Shown piece after piece: positions 17,218 to 25,954 of a stretch of 37,090 nt of DNA. The notes beneath the pieces are model-generated. The model made no database searches. It was not told where the DNA came from and was given only the letters and a program-made list of their open reading frames with translations. Position numbers and translations under genes: made by a program. Every line of letters begins with the position of its first letter. The stretch's first letter is position 1. Source of the stretch: CAYUNT01 sp964446285 (GTDB lineage Bacteria; Sumerlaeota; Sumerlaeia; SLMS01; CAYUNT01); assembly GCA_964446285.1 (NCBI GenBank), contig CAYUNT010000015.1:1-37090 (forward strand). The letters are read 5' to 3'.

Positions 17218-19365
17218 TTACTTCTGAATCAGGTCCGCCGTGTCGAGAACGCCATCGCCATTGAAGTCCAGGCCCGCGGCAGCGCTCGAGTCAGGCTGGC
17301 CCAAGCCAAGAATCGCCTCAAGCGCGATGGTCTTGTTCGCCGCGGAAGAGGCGCGCGTGGTGAATTTGAACGGACCGTTGCTCGCCCAGACATAGTTCCC
17401 GCCTTGCCATGCATAAACCTGCCACATATAGGTCGTTTTGCCCGTAAGCGTCGGTGGCCCGCTGAAAGAAAACGAATTTTGCGTCATTTTGTCCTTCACA
17501 AGGATCGGGCTTCGCGACAGTCCGCCATCGGCGTCCAGAATCCAAAGCACCAGACTCGCGTATTCGGCGTTTTCCGGGCGGTCCCAGGAAAAGACAACCG
17601 GCCCGGCGTTGATGGCCGCCTCATTGCCAGGCGTAATAAGAGAAAATCCGGGTATGGAAGTAACGTGAAATGGGCGCCATCCGCCTTCATTGAATCGCCC
17701 GCCCAGGCTGGAATAATCCGCATAAACACGCCAGTAATACAGCCCGCCTCGGTTGAGCTCGCTGAAAGCGTTATAATAACTGCTTTGCGTGCTTGCATCG
17801 ATCCATGAGGATTCCCAGATAGTGAGTTTCTCACCAGGAACCGTGGGATGATCTATGGCCACATACGCCCTATAACTCGTGCTGCCATAGGCGGGCTGCC
17901 AGATGAATGTCGGGCGCACGGCCACTCCGGTTTCCCCATACGCCGGGTCTATAAGATAGAAAGGCTGGATGGGCAGCGTGCGGAAAGTAAATGGAGCATT
18001 ATCCGCGAGCAGTTCCTCGCCGCCAGTGGGTGCAATGGCCCAAACGCTCCATTGATAAAACGCGTTGGGTAAAAGCGCCGGACCCGTATAGGTGTAAGAG
18101 GTTTGAGTTGTTGTGCCGCTAAAGACAAAACTCGCTGTCTGGCTTGTCGCGCCGCGGATTTCAATCCGGTAAGAAGCCGCGCCGGTACATGTCAGCCAGT
18201 TGAACGTCGGCTGGACAGGCACATTAATGTCGCCAGCCACAGGTGTGTAGAGGCTGAAGTTTTCCAATTGAGACACAAGAAACCGCACGGGGCCGTTGGA
18301 GGCCAGGCGGCTTTTCGAGGCCACGGAAAAGGCATTCACATTAACCCAGTAATGCTTGCCCAAGGCAAACGAGCCTGCGGGCGGAGTCCAAGTCTGGCTG
18401 AAAACCTGCCCGCTGGTTTGAAAATACGTCGAGGCAGGCGAGCCATTTACGTCGTTATAGAGCAGAACAACGTAATAATAGGTGTTTTGCGAGGCGCTCC
18501 ACTGGACACTGGGTGATGGATAATAGCGCCCGCCCGAGACTGGCCACGAGATGAGAAAAGGTCCCGGCTCGGGCGTGGGAATGATGCTAAAACGCTGGCG
18601 TCCTTCCGCGTTCGGCGTGCTGGCCCAAGCGTTGCTGGCGATCACCTCCCACCAGTATTTCGCGCCCCAGAACAGCGGTTCGCCATTGTATTGATGCGCG
18701 GTTCCGGTCAACCCTGAAACCTGATAGAAGGGCGTCGGAGCCGGCGAACCAGCCTGATCATCATAGATATTCAGTTTATAGGAGCTCGCGCCGTTCGAGG
18801 GATTCCACTCGAAAGTCGGCGTCAGCGTATCAACAACAGCGCCCGAAGCGGGGGAATACAGCGAAAAGGATGTAGGGGGATAGACAACGGCAACTTGCTC
18901 AACCAAAGTTTCATAAGGGGCCAAGTATATCGTATATTGTGTTTTTGACTTGCGCCAGTGAATCTCGCCTTCCGTCACGGTCTCCGAAGGCCGGACCTTA
19001 AACTTGAACTTTGCGCCGTTTGACCCCTGGCAATAATGTGTTACATAGGGAAATTGTCCACGTCCTGAGATATAGGAACAGAAGGTGTCGCTATTTTCCG
19101 CGGCGATTACGGACCATCCAGCAGGAACGCTGATGGCTTCAACTGTATAGCAATCTGTTCCCAGTCCGCCGGCGGATATTTCCACAACCGTATCCGCATT
19201 GACGAGATAATTTTTCGCCCTTGCGGCAGGGATTGCGAGCGCGCACAGCAACGCAACAAGCGCCATGGAAAGGGCAATTCGCACCCCCGAGCGGTGAATC
19301 CGCTCCCAATGCGATTGCGGTGCGGACCAAGAAGAGCCTGCTCGACGGAATTCAATCACATGCAT
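17218..19365 (-). CDS. Secreted Fn3-like multimodule protein with dockerin-like tail, copy A
   Basis: A 715-residue secreted protein. The ATG at 19365 is preferred because GAGGG lies 5 bases upstream and a signal peptide follows (hydrophobic core SMALVALLCALAIPAARA, cleavage near residue 50). Frames further upstream add residues that do not resemble a signal. After a Cys-containing N-terminal domain (to about residue 170) come five to six Fn3-like beta-sandwich modules. They are recognisable by the recurring pattern P-x-F-x-W near the first strand and Y-x-W-x-V in the F strand, for example PTFEWNPSNGASSYKLNIY and KYWWEVIA. The C-terminus has a single dockerin/EF-hand-like calcium loop, DFNGDGVLDTADL. 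Surface display or binding is likely; no enzyme domain is visible. It lies 106 bp downstream of its paralogue, probably in one transcript. Confidence 0.85.
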   Translation of the reverse strand: MHVIEFRRAGSSWSAPQSHWERIHRSGVRIALSMALVALLCALAIPAARAKNYLVNADTVVEISAGGLGTDCYTVEAISVPAGWSVIAAENSDTFCSYISGRGQFPYVTHYCQGSNGAKFKFKVRPSETVTEGEIHWRKSKTQYTIYLAPYETLVEQVAVVYPPTSFSLYSPASGAVVDTLTPTFEWNPSNGASSYKLNIYDDQAGSPAPTPFYQVSGLTGTAHQYNGEPLFWGAKYWWEVIASNAWASTPNAEGRQRFSIIPTPEPGPFLISWPVSGGRYYPSPSVQWSASQNTYYYVVLLYNDVNGSPASTYFQTSGQVFSQTWTPPAGSFALGKHYWVNVNAFSVASKSRLASNGPVRFLVSQLENFSLYTPVAGDINVPVQPTFNWLTCTGAASYRIEIRGATSQTASFVFSGTTTQTSYTYTGPALLPNAFYQWSVWAIAPTGGEELLADNAPFTFRTLPIQPFYLIDPAYGETGVAVRPTFIWQPAYGSTSYRAYVAIDHPTVPGEKLTIWESSWIDASTQSSYYNAFSELNRGGLYYWRVYADYSSLGGRFNEGGWRPFHVTSIPGFSLITPGNEAAINAGPVVFSWDRPENAEYASLVLWILDADGGLSRSPILVKDKMTQNSFSFSGPPTLTGKTTYMWQVYAWQGGNYVWASNGPFKFTTRASSAANKTIALEAILGLGQPDSSAAAGLDFNGDGVLDTADLIQK
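17942..18318. repeat. 377-bp identical tract, copy A
   Basis: Identical to 20196-20572 by visual comparison, offset 2254 bp. Differences appear at once on both sides (17941/20195 and 18319/20573). It encodes two Fn3-like modules of each paralogue. Confidence 0.85.
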
Positions 19366-19471
19366 TGTAGCCCTCAAAACCATTCGGTATTTGCCCTGCC
19401 ATGGCCTTCGCAAAGACAGTCTTGCCTTTGTTTCTGTATCGAATAATGCGTTTGCATTATCAATTCCCACG

Positions 19472-21637
19472 CTATTTGTGAATCAGGTCCGCTGTGTCGA
19501 GGATTCCATCGCCATTGAAGTCCAGGCCCGCGGCAGCGCTCGAGTCAGGCTGGCCCAGGCCAAGAATCGCCTCAAGCGCGATGGTCTTGTTCGCCGCGGA
19601 AGAGGCGCGCGTGGTGAATTTGAACGGACCGTTGCTCGCCCAGACATAGTTCCCGCCCTGCCATGCATAAACCTGCCACATGTAGGTCGTTTTGCCCGTA
19701 AGCGTCGGCGGCCCGCTAAAAGACAGCGAATTTTGAGTCAATTTGTCCTTAACAAGGATCGGATTTCGCGACAGTCCACCATCGGCGTCCAGAATCCAAA
19801 GCACCAGACTCGCATATTCGGCGTTTGTCGGATAGTCCCAGGAAAAGACAACCGGCCCGGCGTCAATGCTCCCAGTATTGACTGGATTTCTCAGAGAAAA
19901 TTGCGGAATCGAAGTGACATAAAATGGACGCCATCCGCCTTCGTTGTATCGCCCGCCCAGGCTGGAATAATCCGCATAAACGCGCCAGTAATACAATCCG
20001 CCTCGATTGAGCTCGCTGAATGCGTCATAGTAGGAAGTTTGCGTGCCCAATGGAATCCACGAGGATTCCCAGATAGCGAGTTTCTCGCCAGGAGAGGAAG
20101 GGTGGTCAACGGCCACATACGTCTTGTAGCGCGTGCTGCCATAGGCGGGCTGCCAGCTGAATGTCGGGCGCACAGCCACTCCTATTTCCCCATAGGCCGG
20201 GTCTATAAGATAGAAAGGCTGGATGGGCAGCGTGCGGAAAGTAAATGGAGCATTATCCGCGAGCAGTTCCTCGCCGCCAGTGGGTGCAATGGCCCAAACG
20301 CTCCATTGATAAAACGCGTTGGGTAAAAGCGCCGGACCCGTATAGGTGTAAGAGGTTTGAGTTGTTGTGCCGCTAAAGACAAAACTCGCTGTCTGGCTTG
20401 TCGCGCCGCGGATTTCAATCCGGTAAGAAGCCGCGCCGGTACATGTCAGCCAGTTGAACGTCGGCTGGACAGGCACATTAATGTCGCCAGCCACAGGTGT
20501 GTAGAGGCTGAAGTTTTCCAATTGAGACACAAGAAACCGCACGGGGCCGTTGGAGGCCAGGCGGCTTTTCGAAGCCGCGGTAAAGGCGTTCACATGAATC
20601 CAATAATACTTGCCCAGCGTAAGCGAGCCTGCGGGCGGAGTCCAAGTCTGGCTGAAAACCTGGCCGCTGGTTTGAAAATACGTCGAGGCGGGCGATCCAT
20701 TTACGTCGTTATAGAGCAGAACGACGTAATAATTTGCGTTTTGCGAGGCGCTCCACTGGACTTTGGGCGATGGGTAATAGCGCCCGCCCGAGACCGGCCA
20801 TGAGATAAGGAAAGGTCCCGGCTCAGGCGTGGGAATGATGTCAAAGCGCTGGCGTCCTTCGGCGTTTTGCGTGCTGGCCCAGGCATTGCTGGCGATCACC
20901 TCCCACCAGTATTTGCCACCCCAGAACAGCGGTTCGCCGTTGTATTGACACGCGGTGCCGGTCATCCCTGTAACTTTGTAAAATGGCGTCGGGGCGGGTG
21001 AACCGACCTGATCGTCATACAAGTTTAACTGATAATAGGCCGCGCCATTCGAGGGATTCCACTCGAAAGTCGGCGTCAGCGTATCAACCACAGCGCCCGA
21101 AGCAGGAGAACTCAGAGAAAAGGAAGCGGGCGGAAAGACGATTTTAACAGGTTGTTGAATTACTAAACAGGGACAGAGGCAAATGTTGCCATTATCCTCA
21201 TAAGACCCGGACATTCGCCAGAAAATATCACCATCAGGCGCATTATCCCCAGGGCGTATTGAAAACATAAATGTCAAAGGGTGTATGCCATCCACATACT
21301 TTGTTACATAAGGATAAGGCCCGCGTCCGTAAATATAGGGGCAAAAAGTGTCGCTATCCTCTGCTGCGACAACGGACCATCCTGGCGGAACGCTTATGAC
21401 CTCTGTCGTGAGGCATTTGCCACTGCAGTAATTCCCAATGTCTTCGATGGTCACAGCATTGTTTAGGTATAATTTGACACCCCTTTTCGCTAAAGGTGCA
21501 TCACATAGAGCGTCGCAAACAGGCCACGCCATGTTCAGCGCCAGGAAGACAAAACCCAGCGCCGCCGCTGAATGAAAGCAGTTGCCCGGCTTCAGCCTGA
21601 ATACTTTCTGAGGAATGGCGCAAAGAAATCTGCTCAC
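19472..21637 (-). CDS. Secreted Fn3-like multimodule protein with dockerin-like tail, copy B
   Basis: A 721-residue paralogue of the downstream gene with the same module order and the same dockerin-like ending (DFNGDGILDTADLIHK). The first 170 residues are clearly different: another signal peptide (hydrophobic core AAALGFVFLALNMAWPV) and a Cys-richer N-domain (NYCSGKC, ICLCPC). From VVDTLTPTFEW onward the two proteins are about 90% identical or better. GGGGAG lies about 12 bases before the ATG, a loose fit. Both genes face away from the predicted replication origin. The divergent N-domain on a conserved scaffold suggests binding specificity may sit in the N-terminus, which is inference. 162 bp with no visible gene separate it from the lipoprotein gene upstream. 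Confidence 0.87.
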   Translation of the reverse strand: MSRFLCAIPQKVFRLKPGNCFHSAAALGFVFLALNMAWPVCDALCDAPLAKRGVKLYLNNAVTIEDIGNYCSGKCLTTEVISVPPGWSVVAAEDSDTFCPYIYGRGPYPYVTKYVDGIHPLTFMFSIRPGDNAPDGDIFWRMSGSYEDNGNICLCPCLVIQQPVKIVFPPASFSLSSPASGAVVDTLTPTFEWNPSNGAAYYQLNLYDDQVGSPAPTPFYKVTGMTGTACQYNGEPLFWGGKYWWEVIASNAWASTQNAEGRQRFDIIPTPEPGPFLISWPVSGGRYYPSPKVQWSASQNANYYVVLLYNDVNGSPASTYFQTSGQVFSQTWTPPAGSLTLGKYYWIHVNAFTAASKSRLASNGPVRFLVSQLENFSLYTPVAGDINVPVQPTFNWLTCTGAASYRIEIRGATSQTASFVFSGTTTQTSYTYTGPALLPNAFYQWSVWAIAPTGGEELLADNAPFTFRTLPIQPFYLIDPAYGEIGVAVRPTFSWQPAYGSTRYKTYVAVDHPSSPGEKLAIWESSWIPLGTQTSYYDAFSELNRGGLYYWRVYADYSSLGGRYNEGGWRPFYVTSIPQFSLRNPVNTGSIDAGPVVFSWDYPTNAEYASLVLWILDADGGLSRNPILVKDKLTQNSLSFSGPPTLTGKTTYMWQVYAWQGGNYVWASNGPFKFTTRASSAANKTIALEAILGLGQPDSSAAAGLDFNGDGILDTADLIHK
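20196..20572. repeat. 377-bp identical tract, copy B
   Basis: The partner of 17942-18318. Perfect identity here against several percent divergence in the flanking homologous regions points to recent gene conversion between the two tandem paralogues. Confidence 0.85.
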
Positions 21638-21799
21638 GCTGATTGTCTCCCCGCAAAAACGTTCATTGAGTTAAATACTATGACATCCCAGGAAAATTGT
21701 CTGCCCAATGTTTCAATAAAAGGCAAACAAAGCAGCAAGGATTACGGGGATCCGGCTCCAACGGCTTGCCTGGAAGCGGCCGCAGCCAAAGGAGCGGAC

Positions 21800-23176
21800 T
21801 TAGATTTTTCCGTATAGACCCTCCAGATAGATGCCCGTGACTTCCTTTCGATAGGGATGAATCTGCGGCGGGTCCTTGGAATAGACGCTGTTGCTTAGCA
21901 AAAGGATGAACGACTTGCTGTTTTTATCCAGCCACAGATACGTCCCCGTGTAGCCCGTATGGCCAATGAAGGAATCCACCGGGGCGGCGGGATGCGTGTA
22001 GGGCGGCTCCTGATACACAATCCATCCGAGCGCGCGGCGTCCTGGTTCGCCGTCCGATCCTTTTTTCTTCGCATCGTATCCGCACAGAATCGACTGCGTG
22101 GAGGTCATAAGTTCAATCGTCTCAGGATTGAAAACGCGCACGCCGCCGTATTCGCCGCCATTGAGGATCATCTGGCAGTAAATCGAAAGATCATGCGCCG
22201 TCGAGAAGAGGCCCGCGTTGCCCGGGCAATGTTCCGGCGTGGATTGATAGTAATAAGCAAGCGGATCGTGCGTGTCGCCCAGGCGGCGTCCTTCCTCGAA
22301 GTTCTTGAACTCGGGGGCGCATCGCGCGCGCTGTTCTTCCGTAAGCAGATACGTGGTGTCTTTCATCCCGAGCGGGTCCCAAACGCGGCGCTTGAGGATC
22401 GAGTTCTGGCTTTCGCCCGCGACGGTTTCGTTCACACGCGCCAGCGTAAGGAAGTTCAGGCAGGAATATACTGTGTATTCGCCTGTTGGATAGAGTTTGG
22501 GCAGCCCGGCGATTTTTTTGATCAGCGCATCGGCCTGTGTGAGGTCGCCGCGAATCTTCTCGGCCTCTTTCCAGCTATCGTAAGCCTTGAGGCCGGAACG
22601 ATGCGTGATGAGATCGCGCACCTTGACGTCGCCTTTGTCGTTCGCCGCGAACTCGGGAATGATGTCCGCCACGCGGTCGTCCAGATGCAGGCGCCCGTCC
22701 TCGATTAACAGCATCGAAGTGGTGGCAGTACCGACGATTTTCGAGACCGACGCCAGATCGAAGATCGTATCGAGCGTCATTGGATCGTTTTGCGGATCGG
22801 TGCGGCGGTTTCCGAACGCCTTTTCCTCGATAATGCGGCTGTCTTTGGCTACCACAAGCACAGCGCCGGGCGTTGCATTGTTTGTAATTGCTTCGTCAAT
22901 GCGGCGTTCCATATCGCGAATCGTTACGGGCGAAATTCCAACCTGTTCCGGATAAGCGGGTTTGAGACGCTTTGCGCCCGCGCCGCCGCCGAGACCCACA
23001 AAACGCAACGCGGAGCAACCGCCGATAGCAGCAAGCAATACTGCAATCCCCAGGCACACAGCAAGCGCTTGCGCCGAGATCGCGCTCCGATGCCGGCGCT
23101 CGCCTTCATGCACGCCAGAACTGCGAAGATCACGGGATTTTTCAGAGAAGTTTGAGGAATGAAATGGGAGATTCAC
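21800..23176 (-). CDS. Beta-lactamase family (class C-like serine hydrolase) lipoprotein
   Basis: A 458-residue penicillin-binding/esterase-type serine hydrolase. It begins with GTG at 23176 (GAGAG 7 bases upstream), followed by a long basic n-region and a lipobox ending LLAAIGGC with Cys54, so it is probably a lipid-anchored envelope protein. The catalytic Ser143 and Lys146 lie in LASVSK. The tyrosine motif is Y237-S-C where Y-S-N is usual, with Asn241 close by. The third motif is GHTG (in FIGHTGYTG). Relatives include D-alanyl-D-alanine carboxypeptidases, esterases and the beta-lactamase-like partners of NagZ hydrolases; true antibiotic hydrolysis cannot be assumed. An internal GTG at 23113 is an alternative start that still leaves a full signal. 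It transcribes away from the predicted origin. Confidence 0.88.
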   Translation of the reverse strand: MNLPFHSSNFSEKSRDLRSSGVHEGERRHRSAISAQALAVCLGIAVLLAAIGGCSALRFVGLGGGAGAKRLKPAYPEQVGISPVTIRDMERRIDEAITNNATPGAVLVVAKDSRIIEEKAFGNRRTDPQNDPMTLDTIFDLASVSKIVGTATTSMLLIEDGRLHLDDRVADIIPEFAANDKGDVKVRDLITHRSGLKAYDSWKEAEKIRGDLTQADALIKKIAGLPKLYPTGEYTVYSCLNFLTLARVNETVAGESQNSILKRRVWDPLGMKDTTYLLTEEQRARCAPEFKNFEEGRRLGDTHDPLAYYYQSTPEHCPGNAGLFSTAHDLSIYCQMILNGGEYGGVRVFNPETIELMTSTQSILCGYDAKKKGSDGEPGRRALGWIVYQEPPYTHPAAPVDSFIGHTGYTGTYLWLDKNSKSFILLLSNSVYSKDPPQIHPYRKEVTGIYLEGLYGKI

Positions 23177-23523
23177 TGTAATACTCTCGCCTCCGAACTG
23201 ATAAACTGAATGACTAATTCTGAAAACCTAAAAAACTTTGCTCACGAAACGCAGGTTTGCCTCCTGCATTTCCCATCTTTTTGAATGCTAGGCCAGACCC
23301 ATTCCCTATGTAAAGCCAGGAAAGGGCGCTGCCGTGCCCGCGCCCCTGTTGTTTATGATAATAGGCGTCTCCCTTACATGCGGAAATCACGGCCAGGATG
23401 ACCGTGTTCCTTTATTTTCTACTTCTTATGGACACGGCGCGGCCTTCCCGAGTTCCCGAGGCTACGATAAAAAGTCACATCCCATCGTTCCCGGCGGCGA
23501 GTTCACATACGCCGGGACAGGGC

Positions 23524-23970
23524 TGTGGATAACTTGACAATTTTTCTGTGGATGCAGGAGGGGATTGTCATTCATAAATGACTTATATCATTTGAGTTAC
23601 TTATGATTTTCCTTCCATTTGTCGCCAAACGCCCTCTGTGGATAACTTCTGTGGATAACTTTTCCCGCTTTCAAACAGGGACTTTGCCGCGGATGAAACT
23701 ATTAAAGACTGATTTCAGAGAAGTTGTGAACCCTATCCAGCCCGCGGCAATTATTCACAGCCTTTCCGCATTTCCGGTGGATGCAACCCCCATTTTCGCA
23801 GGGCAAAACGCTCGTTTGTGGATAAGTCGTAACTTATCCACGGCCTTTTCCCAGCGACTGCATAAGGGCAATAACACGTATCTTTTGTAATATCAGTCAT
23901 TTATTTGCTCTATCCCCATCTTCCACAGAGCCTATATATTCTACGATCTATCTTGTATTAATTAATTCTA
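23524..23970. other. oriC: Candidate chromosomal replication origin (DnaA-box cluster and AT-rich zone)
   Basis: This lies in a 918-bp stretch without a gene (23177-24094). Four perfect TGTGGATAA boxes (23524-23532, 23637-23645, 23650-23658, 23817-23825) are complements of the DnaA consensus TTATCCACA. Two more face the other way: TTATTCACA (23751-23759, allowed by TTATNCACA) and TTATCCACG (23834-23842, one mismatch). AT-rich stretches at about 23570-23615 and 23876-23970 (with CTATATATTCTA and TATTAATTAATT) would suit an unwinding element. Genes to the left run leftward and genes to the right run rightward, as expected for co-directional replication. No dnaA, dnaN or gidA lies in the window, so the assignment rests on the boxes alone. 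Confidence 0.75.
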
Positions 23971-23998
23971 TCCAGAACAAGAAGAGTGCGTGGTTTCC

Positions 23999-24016
23999 AT
24001 GTTGACACTGTTGCGC
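23999..24016 (+). promoter_or_regulatory. 18-bp sequence shared with the L,D-transpeptidase upstream region
   Basis: An exact second copy of the 18-mer at 1731-1748, same orientation relative to its gene, 79 bp before the amidase start at 24095. It contains TTGACA. A hairpin CCGGGCC-GCCCA-GGCCCGG (24045-24063) lies between it and the gene. Confidence 0.4.
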
Positions 24017-24094
24017 ATCTCATGATGCCAAGGGAGGACCCTTTCCGGGCCGCCCAGGCCCGGAATGATTTGCTCTCCTATTGGGAAAGCCATT

Positions 24095-25561
24095 ATGGAT
24101 TCCACTCCCGTTCTGGTCCGCGCCCGCATCCTGCCGCTCTATCCTATATTGCTTTTTGCCCTGTCCGCCTGCGGACTATCCACACGAGCCGCCGAAATTA
24201 CCGACATCCGATGGGGCCGCCATGAAGGATTTTCCCGCTGCGTTCTCGAATTCAATGGCGATCCGCCGCGCGTGACGCTCCAGGACTACACGGCCAGCCA
24301 GCGGATTTTGTATTGCGATTTCTCCGGCACAAGCCGCGCGTCTATTCCGGCGTCTGGTTCCGTGGCCGAAGATTCGAGAATTTTGGGATATACTTCGCGC
24401 TATCTGGAGGCGGAACGGCGCCTTCGCCTGTCGGTTCGCGTGGATCGCGCCGCTTCTCCGCGCACGATCACGCTGTCCGATCCGGGACGTGTGGTAATTG
24501 ATTTGTATTGGGATGGCAATCCGCCCGATACCCAGACCCCGGCCTACGCATCGGCTGCCGCGCGGACGGAGACAAAGCAAGCCAGCCAAACCTCCGGTTT
24601 TGCTTCATGGGCCTCGCCGTGGCGCTATTTTACGGGTTCGTCAGGAAACGCCGCGAAGTCTTCCTCCTCCTCCTCGTCTTCTTCTGCCTCTTCCGCCGCG
24701 CAAACCCAGGCCGATCCGCCTGCCGCCTCCGCTGCGTCTTCCAATTCCGCCGCACCCTCAAACTACGCTTCCACCAGTTCTTCTTCCTCGCCGAGATCGC
24801 CGCTGCCGTTCCGGCCCGTTATCATCATCGATCCGGGTCATGGCGGATGGCACAAAGGTGCCATCGGGAAGGTGGATGGCCACGCCGTGATGGAAAAAGA
24901 CGTGGCGATGAAAATTGCGGTAAAACTCAAAAACTATCTGCAAAAGTCGGGCGAATTCGACGTCCGGATGACGCGCACCTCGGATGATTATGTCGGCCTG
25001 GTGGATCGCGTGGTGTTCGCCGAGGAAAAGAAGGGCGACCTCTTTGTGAGCATTCACTGCAATGCCACAGACAACGGCAAGCGCGCGTCCGAGGCTCGCG
25101 GACTCGAACTGTGGTTCTGGAATAAGTCGGGTTCCTCGAACGCCGCAGCGAAACACCTCGAACAGCTGGAAAACGACGAAAGCGGCGGCGTGAACCTCAG
25201 CAACACCACGGCGCGCACGCGCCGCCTGCTGAGCACGCTCATGGCCGACCGCCTCGAAGAACAGGCTTTGCTCAGCGGCAAAGTGGCTGACCGCCTGGCA
25301 AAACCGTTTCTGCGCCAATACTATTTCAAACAGCATTACCGCGGAATTCACAGCGCGCGGTTCAAGGTTCTGGAAAATTACATGATGCCAAGCGTGCTCG
25401 TTGAGGTTGGGTTTTTATCGCATCCGCAAGAAGCGCGATTGCTCGCCAGCGACAAATTCCAGGACGGCGTGGCCCGCTGCCTGGCCGATGGCATTCGCGA
25501 GGCCGTTGAACTCATCAACGCCGCCTCCGCGCCCGCGAATCAGGTGAGTGAAAACAACTGA
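24095..25561 (+). CDS. N-acetylmuramoyl-L-alanine amidase (AMIN + Amidase_3)
   Basis: A 488-residue zinc amidase that cuts the stem peptide from MurNAc, usually in daughter-cell separation or wall recycling. The ATG at 24095 is preferred; the in-frame ATG at 24065 sits directly behind a strong GC hairpin and would precede the signal by 10 residues. The signal has a lipobox-like LSAC (Cys26), so it may be a lipoprotein, or else be cleaved after RAA. An AMIN-like domain spans about 35-140. A long Ser/Ala/Pro linker follows (about 150-237, with a run of serines at 189-197). The Amidase_3 domain starts at PVIIIDPGHGG (His249), with Glu267 in MEKDV, His321 in SIHCNA and the catalytic Glu in PSVLVEVGFLSHP near residue 444. 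All zinc and catalytic residues are present. Confidence 0.93.
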   Translation: MDSTPVLVRARILPLYPILLFALSACGLSTRAAEITDIRWGRHEGFSRCVLEFNGDPPRVTLQDYTASQRILYCDFSGTSRASIPASGSVAEDSRILGYTSRYLEAERRLRLSVRVDRAASPRTITLSDPGRVVIDLYWDGNPPDTQTPAYASAAARTETKQASQTSGFASWASPWRYFTGSSGNAAKSSSSSSSSSASSAAQTQADPPAASAASSNSAAPSNYASTSSSSSPRSPLPFRPVIIIDPGHGGWHKGAIGKVDGHAVMEKDVAMKIAVKLKNYLQKSGEFDVRMTRTSDDYVGLVDRVVFAEEKKGDLFVSIHCNATDNGKRASEARGLELWFWNKSGSSNAAAKHLEQLENDESGGVNLSNTTARTRRLLSTLMADRLEEQALLSGKVADRLAKPFLRQYYFKQHYRGIHSARFKVLENYMMPSVLVEVGFLSHPQEARLLASDKFQDGVARCLADGIREAVELINAASAPANQVSENN

Positions 25562-25570
25562 TTCTAAAAA

Positions 25571-25623
25571 CGGCAGATGAGACCACGAAAGGCACGAAAA
25601 GGAACGAAACAGAAGGATTTTTC
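25571..25623 (+). repeat. Purine-rich dispersed repeat, copy 2
   Basis: Matches the complement of 4630-4682 at 50 of 53 positions. It contains CCACGAAAGGCACGAAAAGG. It lies directly after the amidase gene and runs into the hairpin at 25627. Confidence 0.7.
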
Positions 25624-25626
25624 GTT

Positions 25627-25661
25627 AGAATTCGATTCACCCGGCGAGTGAATCGAATTCT
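25627..25661. repeat. Perfect 14-bp hairpin
   Basis: AGAATTCGATTCAC (25627-25640) and its exact complement at 25648-25661 flank a 7-base loop, CCGGCGA. There is no T-tract after it, so it is not a classical terminator. It follows the purine-rich repeat directly and may be part of the same mobile or REP-like unit. Confidence 0.75.
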
Positions 25662-25734
25662 GAAGAAAATCATTTTCCTTTTCGTTATTTTCGCGTTTTT
25701 CGCGGTTAGAAATGCTTTAAAAAGCCTCGTAAAA

Positions 25735-25773
25735 TGCGCCTTCCGCCCTTTGCGGCGGGGGGCGCACTTTTTT
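25735..25773 (+). terminator. Intrinsic terminator after the amidase
   Basis: The outer stem TGCGCC/GGCGCA (25735-25740, 25761-25766) and inner stem CCGC/GCGG (25743-25746, 25752-25755) are followed by CTTTTTT (25767-25773). The form is that of a rho-independent terminator, 174 bp beyond the stop. The remaining bases to 25954 show nothing further except the ribosome-binding site of the next gene. Confidence 0.55.
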
Positions 25774-25954
25774 AGGGACCTTTTGCTCAAAACCCATTGC
25801 GCCGGATTCTTCGAGAGTGGCAATAGCAGTTTGTTGTTAGGCTTGCGTGAGAGTTTTTGCAGCCGGGAGAAAGGCATTCCATTGTCTTCTGTCCGTCGGA
25901 ATGGATTTTCCAAAGTGGCCGCAAACTGCAAATAGGAGCGATTGGGAGCCGAAT

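Noticed and set aside
23334..23537. 67-codon plus-strand frame ending inside the first DnaA box
   Set aside because: No family resemblance and no ribosome-binding site; the region has the composition of an origin rather than of a gene.
24065..24094. Earlier ATG (24065) as the amidase start
   Set aside because: It lies directly behind a GC hairpin and adds residues ahead of a normal signal sequence; 24095 gives a cleaner lipoprotein-type signal, though neither has a strong ribosome-binding site.
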